Assembly (NCBI RefSeq): GCF_900115805.1
Contig: NZ_FOXU01000001.1
Coordinates: 1 to 64,000, forward strand
Length of the DNA stretch: 64,000 nucleotides
Direction of reading: 5' to 3'
From: Psychrobacillus psychrotolerans
GTDB taxonomy: Bacteria > Bacillota > Bacilli > Bacillales_A > Planococcaceae
A model generated the notes under the pieces. It was not told where the DNA came from, made no database searches, and was given only the letters and a program-made list of their open reading frames with translations. The position numbers were made by a program, and so were the translations under genes. Positions 59,822-64,000 of this stretch are shown in pieces. The stretch's first letter is position 1. Every line of letters begins with the position of its first letter.

Positions 59822-59871
59822 ATAAAAACCTCCGGGTGTATATTTACCACTATTATACAACACATATTAGG

Positions 59872-59898
59872 AAAACGGAGTGCTTTAGTTAAAGAGAT
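59872..59898 (+). repeat. cassette repeat, A-arm remnant
   Basis: GGAAAACGGAGTGCTTTAGT then TAAAGAG. Confidence 0.5.
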
Positions 59899-59999
59899 AT
59901 AAAAGCTGCATAGATGTTCTATCATTCTTATTATTAATTATTATGCTGAGTGTTATAAAGAATGGAAAGTGTATAAATGATTTTTTATCCGTCTAGAAA

Positions 60000-60054
60000 T
60001 CACGGGAGCTTTACTTCAAGAAGGGGTAAAGTTTTTTTTCTTGTTAACTAATGG
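60000..60054 (+). repeat. cassette repeat, A arm cutting into an Lrp gene
   Basis: TCACGGGAGCTTTACTTC, AAGA-AGGGGTAAAG, T8, CTTGTTAACTAATGG, immediately before Lrp coding sequence. Confidence 0.8.
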
Positions 60055-60057
60055 AAA

Positions 60058-60276
60058 ACAGCAAACCATGATTCGTTTATACAATTAATGAATGAACGCA
60101 ATGAGGTAGTTGAAGCTCACCGCGTATCTGGAGAAGCCTGTTATCATGTAAAGATAAAAGTTAACTCACAAGAGCAATTAAATCTTTTTCTGGATACAAT
60201 TCTCGAGTATGGGAATTATACTGTACATTTATCCATAAAAGAGATCAAAAAACAAAATCCGGTGATTGCCACATGA
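60058..60276 (+). pseudogene. Lrp/AsnC regulator, 5' end missing
   Basis: Frame reads ANHDSFIQLMNERNEVVEAH, RVSGEACYHVKIKVNSQEQL and LNLFLDTILEYGNYTVHLSI, the ligand-binding (RAM) domain of Lrp/AsnC family proteins, with the DNA-binding half absent. It starts within 6 bases of the A arm. The ATG at 60088 has no ribosome site. Confidence 0.8.
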
Positions 60277-60408
60277 TAAAAGAATACGGCGAGTGAAATA
60301 TACTATTTCTTACCAGCTAAATCGGGAAGATAGAGTGTTCCTTCTGATCATGCTGCTTCGTTGAGGGAACGGAATTCACTAGTAGACAGTAGAAATAATT
60401 CGAATAAA

Positions 60409-60450
60409 AATGGTTCCGATCATACTGATGATGGGAATCATTTTTTTTGG
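60409..60450 (+). terminator. Rho-independent terminator
   Basis: AATGGTTCCGATCAT and ATGATGGGAATCATT with one mismatch around ACTG, then T7. Ends the Lrp fragment transcript; 60277-60408 has no gene. Confidence 0.75.
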
Positions 60451-60524
60451 GGCTAGGTAGGTTCTAGCCAACCATGCAAGAGAAGATGAAGCAGTTGAGT
60501 ATTTAATAAATCTTAAAGTCAATT

Positions 60525-60539
60525 CTTGCACTTTGCAAG
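60525..60539 (+). promoter_or_regulatory. probable MarR operator
   Basis: CTTGCACTTTGCAAG, a perfect palindrome, 34 bases before the MarR start. A half-site TTACTTGCAAAATACAA recurs at 61052, before the flavoprotein. Confidence 0.6.
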
Positions 60540-60572
60540 TAAACGGTGTATATATTATATAGAGGTGAAAAC

Positions 60573-61019
60573 ATGGAAAACAAACGTGAACTATTTCAAG
60601 TACTTACTCGCAGATTTGGACTTCTTAATAAAAATTGTTGTTCAGTTGGAACCGTGGATATATCACTGGTACAAAGTCACATTCTTTATGAAATAGATAA
60701 GCAAATTACACCATCGATGCAACAAATTGCAGAAACGATAGCTATGGATATAACTACTTTTAGTCGGCAAATTCAGACACTTATTAAAATGGATTTAGTA
60801 AAGAAAACACCATCTGCTGCAGACAAAAGGGTATATCTTTTATCCCTTACAGTACAAGGTAAATTTGTCGCTACAACCATTGATGTATCAATGAATGAAT
60901 ACTTAGAGGAAGTATTTTCGCATATGAATGAATTTGAGAAAGAAACAGTTATTCGTTCTATTAAATTACTTAATCAAGCCATGTCCAAATCAAGTGTTTG
61001 TTGTACACCTTTAATATAA
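60573..61019 (+). CDS. MarR-family regulator with vicinal cysteines
   Basis: 148 aa from ATG 60573 (GAGGTGAAAAC before it). Winged helix: AETIAMDITTFSRQIQTLIK and DKRVYLLSLTVQG. C22-C23 in NKNCCSVG and C143-C144 near the end are unusual and suit a thiol-reactive or metalloid sensor. It lies 90 bp before the flavoprotein and likely controls it through the CTTGCA operator. Confidence 0.8.
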   Translation: MENKRELFQVLTRRFGLLNKNCCSVGTVDISLVQSHILYEIDKQITPSMQQIAETIAMDITTFSRQIQTLIKMDLVKKTPSAADKRVYLLSLTVQGKFVATTIDVSMNEYLEEVFSHMNEFEKETVIRSIKLLNQAMSKSSVCCTPLI

Positions 61020-61109
61020 GCAATTTAAGTATTGCTTTTAAAAATATATATTACTTGCAAAATACAATTAATGAGAACATGTAAATAAAACTTAATGGAG
61101 GTATGGAGA

Positions 61110-62489
61110 ATGAAAAACATTGAACTGAAACAAGTAACCTCTGGTGGATGCTGCGGACCTGCTACAAAAAATTATTTAGATGTAGCATCAACTTTAAACA
61201 AGGAATTACCAATAGCGATTATAGGTGCTGGTCCTGTAGGTTTAGCAGCGGCTGCTCATTTAGCTAACATCGGTGAACGTTTTATATTAATCGAGTCAGG
61301 TGATAGTGTTGGGAGTAATATCCTGAACTGGGGACATGTACGGTTATTCTCGCCATGGCAATACAATATTGATAAGATAGCTAAAAAAGTTCTAGAAGAT
61401 CATGCTTGGAAAGCACCTGTTTTAGATGACCTTCCATTGGGAAGTGAATTAGTTAACGATTATTTGATACCTTTAGCAAATTTACCTGAAATAAAACCTT
61501 TTCTATTACTAAATACAAAAGTTGATTTCATCAGTAAAAAAGGGTTAGATAAAATGAAATCTGCTAATCGTGAAAAATCGTCCTTTGTTTTATACCTGGA
61601 ACAAAATGGAGTATCAAAAAGAATGGAAGCAAGGGCAGTTATAGATGCTACGGGAACTTGGTCACATCCAAATCCGATAAATGCTGATAATGTTTGGACT
61701 AAAGAAGAGAAGGAATTAAAACAACATATATATTATGGTATTCCAGATATTAAAGGAGAGCAAAAGGGAAAATATAAAGGTAAAAGAGTTGCTGTTGTTG
61801 GTGGAGGTCATTCAGCCATAAACACGATTTTAGAATTATCACAGTTAGATGATGATGTAGAAATTTCGTGGATTATGCGAAAGAAAACAGTAGAAGATGC
61901 TTATGGTGGAGAAGATAAAGATGCTCTGGAAGCAAGAGGGGAGTTGGGAAGTCGTATTCACCAATTAGTTGATGCTGGTCAAGTAAAGATCTATACCTCA
62001 TTTTTTATTCATCAATTAAATAAAACAAAAGATGGAATCGCAATCACTGGAGAATCAGAAGGTGTTGAACAAACACTTTCTACCTTTGATGAAATCATTG
62101 CAAACACAGGTAGCCGCCCAGACTTCTCATTTGAAAGAGAAATCAGACTAAACATAGATACTGCTACAGAAAGCGTCGAAGCACTTGCTCCATTAATTGA
62201 TCCAAACCTTCACAGTTGCGGTACTGTTCGACCTCATGGGGAAGAGATATTAAGACAACCCGAAAAAGACTTCTATATAGTAGGAATGAAAAGTTATGGT
62301 CGAGCTCCAACATTCTTGATGGCAACTGGTTATGAACAAGTTAGATCTATTGTGGCCCATTTGACTGGAGATTTTGAATCGGCTAAAAAGGTAGAACTAG
62401 ATTTACCGGAAACTGGTGTATGTAGTGTTAGTTTGGTAACACAAAATTCTGCACAATCATGTTGTGGAACTGAGGTATCCAATTGTTAG
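61110..62489 (+). CDS. FAD/NAD(P)-dependent oxidoreductase with N- and C-terminal Cys motifs
   Basis: 459 aa from ATG 61110 (GGAGGTATGGAG before it). Two dinucleotide folds: IAIIGAGPVGLAAAAHLANI and RVAVVGGGHSAINTILEL, the flavin monooxygenase / ArsO-like layout. Extra cysteines: SGGCCGPAT at residues 11-19 and SAQSCCGTEVSNC at the end. In ars islands ArsO-type flavoproteins occur beside arsenic regulators; here the paired thiols and the CC-type MarR suggest a metalloid or thiol stress role (inference). Confidence 0.75.
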   Translation: MKNIELKQVTSGGCCGPATKNYLDVASTLNKELPIAIIGAGPVGLAAAAHLANIGERFILIESGDSVGSNILNWGHVRLFSPWQYNIDKIAKKVLEDHAWKAPVLDDLPLGSELVNDYLIPLANLPEIKPFLLLNTKVDFISKKGLDKMKSANREKSSFVLYLEQNGVSKRMEARAVIDATGTWSHPNPINADNVWTKEEKELKQHIYYGIPDIKGEQKGKYKGKRVAVVGGGHSAINTILELSQLDDDVEISWIMRKKTVEDAYGGEDKDALEARGELGSRIHQLVDAGQVKIYTSFFIHQLNKTKDGIAITGESEGVEQTLSTFDEIIANTGSRPDFSFEREIRLNIDTATESVEALAPLIDPNLHSCGTVRPHGEEILRQPEKDFYIVGMKSYGRAPTFLMATGYEQVRSIVAHLTGDFESAKKVELDLPETGVCSVSLVTQNSAQSCCGTEVSNC

Positions 62490-62501
62490 AGGTGAATTTA
62501 A

Positions 62502-62588
62502 GTGACTGTAAATAACGGTGCTAATTTAGCTAAAGATTATTTTAATTGCTACCAAAAATGGTTAGGGAAGCGGGTACTAATGTTTTAA
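62502..62588 (+). CDS. 28-aa frame after the flavoprotein, possibly truncated gene
   Basis: GTG 62502 after AGAGGTGAA, reading VTVNNGANLAKDYFNCYQKW then stop. Ribosome site is good. Probably the start of a third operon gene cut short. Confidence 0.35.
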   Translation: MTVNNGANLAKDYFNCYQKWLGKRVLMF

Positions 62589-62644
62589 AGGTATAGAAGT
62601 ATCAAGTAATAGAGTTCTCAGCTAATTAAATCAATAGTGTAAAA

Positions 62645-62682
62645 AATAACACCGTTCATAACTAGAACGGTGTTATTTATAT
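62645..62682. terminator. bidirectional terminator
   Basis: AATAACACCGTTC and GAACGGTGTTATT around ATAACTA, perfect 13-bp stem. Ends the MarR-flavoprotein operon. Confidence 0.85.
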
Positions 62683-62699
62683 AGTATTTTACGTAACTT

Positions 62700-62735
62700 C
62701 TTATTGAATCAAAGTGGCAGATTAGTTGAATAAGC
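62700..62735 (+). repeat. cassette repeat, B arm only
   Basis: TTATTGAATCAAAGTGGCAG then ATTAGTTGAATAAGC. Confidence 0.8.
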
Positions 62736-62779
62736 AAGTGAATACCGCATGGCTATGTAGGAATATTTCTAAGTAATAA

Positions 62780-62935
62780 TGGAATGTTCTGAAACCAATA
62801 GAAAATTTAACCGTCTATTGATGTAGACGGTAAAAATGGGAGATAGAATTATAGCTTTTATTTTAATTATTCCTAACAATAGAAAGGTGTTATTGGTATA
62901 GGTGGATGTATCGAGAAGAACATGAAGTTGTGTCT
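62780..62935 (+). pseudogene. decayed copy of the 50839 gene and leader
   Basis: ATGTTCTGAAACCAATAGAA, AATTTAACCGTCTATTG, then GGGAGATAGAATTATAGC and TTTTATTTTAATTATTCC run parallel to 50785-50890, and GGTGGATGTATCGAGAAGAA parallels GGTGGATGTATCAAGAAGAT at 50947. Large internal deletions and stops. Both copies follow a B arm. Confidence 0.7.
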
Positions 62936-63011
62936 ACCTTTTTACTTGTAAATTTACAAACTGGCGTAGTGATGAATCGTGAAAAGTAAGAATTTCTATG
63001 AAGTAAGCATT

Positions 63012-63103
63012 TGTTCAACTATAAAGTATATTAGTTGAACGAGTGGCGGTCTGTTGGAGAGCTTTTTCTTATTGAACCAACGAAGCAGTTTAGTTAAAGA
63101 TGG
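63012..63103 (+). repeat. cassette repeat, two joined pieces
   Basis: TTGTTCAACTATAAAGTATA, TTAGTTGAACGAGTGGCGG, T4, then B arm ACCAACGAAGCAGTTTAGT. Confidence 0.75.
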
Positions 63104-63149
63104 AATACTTATCGTAGAAAATAAGAGAATTAAAGGGGGAAGCAAAGCT

Positions 63150-63434
63150 ATGTGGATAATATTTGGGGCTATTGCAGTAGTAGCAACTCTTATAAATCTT
63201 TATATGTATACAGTAGGAAAGGATTATAAGCTCGCTATGGCGATAGGCTTATCATTTACAGCCTTAACACTTTGTTCAGAATACAGTCTTGTATCCCAGT
63301 GGGTAAATGTGGAAGATTGGGCAGCTTTATTGGATGTAGTACCTAGTATGGAAAGGGCATTATGGTTTTTGACAATTGTTTCTATCTTACTAAATATAGC
63401 ACCTATACTTTTAGAAGGAAAAGGTAAGAAATAA
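63150..63434 (+). CDS. four-helix small membrane protein (94 aa)
   Basis: ATG 63150 after AAGGGGGAAGC; an upstream frame start at 63054 translates the repeat. Helices about 2-16, 26-42 and 70-90. YTVGKDYKLAMAIGLSFTAL, CSEYSLVSQWVNVEDWAALL and VVPSMERALWFLTIV recall a conserved B. cereus-group protein of unknown role. Cytosolic basic tail EGKGKK. Confidence 0.65.
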   Translation: MWIIFGAIAVVATLINLYMYTVGKDYKLAMAIGLSFTALTLCSEYSLVSQWVNVEDWAALLDVVPSMERALWFLTIVSILLNIAPILLEGKGKK

Positions 63435-63487
63435 TTACTTATTGTCACTTCAATTATATGCCAATTATTGTGTTGTTATTTCTGTAT

Positions 63488-63545
63488 AACCTAAGGGAGG
63501 CTTTACTTCAAGAAGGAGTAAAGCCTTTTTTCTTACAAACTAACT
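63488..63545 (+). repeat. cassette repeat, A arm
   Basis: AACCTAAGGGAGGCTTTACT, TC-AAGA-AGGAGTAAAGCC, T6, CTTACAAACTAACTAGGGG. Confidence 0.85.
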
Positions 63546-63581
63546 AGGGGAACTGTGCTAAAAACTTAGTGATTGAGGGGG

Positions 63582-63983
63582 ATGATTTTTGTCAAAAAAT
63601 TAACTTTAGTAGCTATATTTTTAGTAACCTTATTATTGTTTGCGTGCCAATCAAATAAGAATAACATAATGTTTGTTGGAGAAGATGAGAATTGGTCCTC
63701 CAAAGTAACTGTTAATCAGACTGCTAGTGACGAAACATATTATATTCAAATAAACTATAAAGGGCATGGCATGCAGAATATAGAAGCTTTTAGTTACTCT
63801 GTTAAAACAAAAGATAACAGTGTATTTGATTTTAGTGAGATTAATACTTCTCTAAGTAAAGAAGGAATATATCAAAAAGATTTACCGATATCGAATAGCC
63901 CATCTATAAGTGTAGACGATGAGTTAGTAATAAAAGTAGAATGGAACGGAAATAGCGAAGATTTTTCGTTAATATATAAATGA
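63582..63983 (+). CDS. lipoprotein, unknown
   Basis: 133 aa. Signal VKKLTLVAIFLVTLLLFAC with lipobox LLFAC. GAGGGGG (63575-63581) sits so close to ATG 63582 that the real start may be ATT 63585 or even GTC 63591, which would restore normal spacing; the frame is clear. Mature domain: MFVGEDENWSSKVTVNQTAS and DELVIKVEWNGNSEDFSLIY. Followed directly by the next A arm. Confidence 0.6.
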   Translation: MIFVKKLTLVAIFLVTLLLFACQSNKNNIMFVGEDENWSSKVTVNQTASDETYYIQINYKGHGMQNIEAFSYSVKTKDNSVFDFSEINTSLSKEGIYQKDLPISNSPSISVDDELVIKVEWNGNSEDFSLIYK

Positions 63984-63986
63984 TTC

Positions 63987-64000
63987 TTTACTAATGGGTG
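63987..64000 (+). repeat. cassette repeat, start of an A arm (cut by window edge)
   Basis: CTTTACTAATGGGTG; the array continues beyond the window. Confidence 0.6.

Overview
The window looks like chromosomal DNA of a low-GC Gram-positive spore-former of the Bacillaceae/Planococcaceae group. The support is strong AGGAGG ribosome sites, frequent TTG/GTG starts, lipobox lipoproteins, a guanidine-I (ykkC) riboswitch before an SMR pair, DUF606-type half transporters and ECF sigma/DUF4179 anti-sigma pairs. The genus cannot be fixed from the sequence. No rRNA, tRNA, CRISPR array, replication origin or complete transposase is visible.

Region 1 (1-9.1 kb) is ordinary accessory DNA. It opens with the end of an IS3-family element. 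A CXXC-type small membrane protein, a nucleotidyltransferase, a DUF5694 protein and small membrane proteins follow. Next is a compact response regulator / histidine kinase / ABC ATPase / ABC permease block of the bacitracin/lantibiotic-resistance type. It ends with an ArsR repressor whose mRNA should be leaderless, followed by two tandem DUF606 transporter halves.

Region 2 (about 9.1-64 kb) is the remarkable part. It holds about sixty short gene units, almost all on the + strand and mostly of one gene each. Nearly every junction carries a copy of one imperfect repeat of about 75-95 bp. Each complete copy has an A arm, a terminator-like hairpin starting CAACTAACGGGTGCTTTA, and a B arm, a second hairpin such as ACTAACGCGGCAGGTTAGT followed by TGAATAAG. 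The A arm lies just after a stop codon and the B arm just before the next ribosome site. The outer ends (CAACTAAC ... GTTAGTTG) are complementary, so the single strand can fold like an integron attC site. Several genes take their stop codon from the repeat. Others have lost their 5' ends where they meet it (XRE, Lrp, DUF4083 tail, LRR lipoprotein). The cargo resembles integron cassettes: GNAT acetyltransferases, an AadA-like nucleotidyltransferase, NUDIX, blasticidin-deaminase-like, VOC, DinB, SMR, MFS, cupin, AlkD-like, MarR/ArsR regulators and many lipoproteins and tiny membrane proteins of unknown role. No integrase gene is present. The array could be an integrase-less cassette array in a Bacillota genome, or a terminator-type interspersed repeat that drives recombination between genes. 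One variant (about 32179) carries the terminal sequence of the IS3-type element found at the start of the window.

Embedded in Region 2 are three ECF sigma/DUF4179 anti-sigma pairs plus a dead sigma gene, an M3 oligoendopeptidase, an ArsR-SRPBCC/PDZ operon, a MarR-flavoprotein pair rich in vicinal cysteines, and genes interrupted by single in-frame stops (MepB, DinB). Two lipoproteins appear to start at ATT and CTG codons. In the entries below, 'A arm' and 'B arm' refer to the two halves of this repeat, and 'E prefix' and 'C element' to two recurring accessory hairpins.
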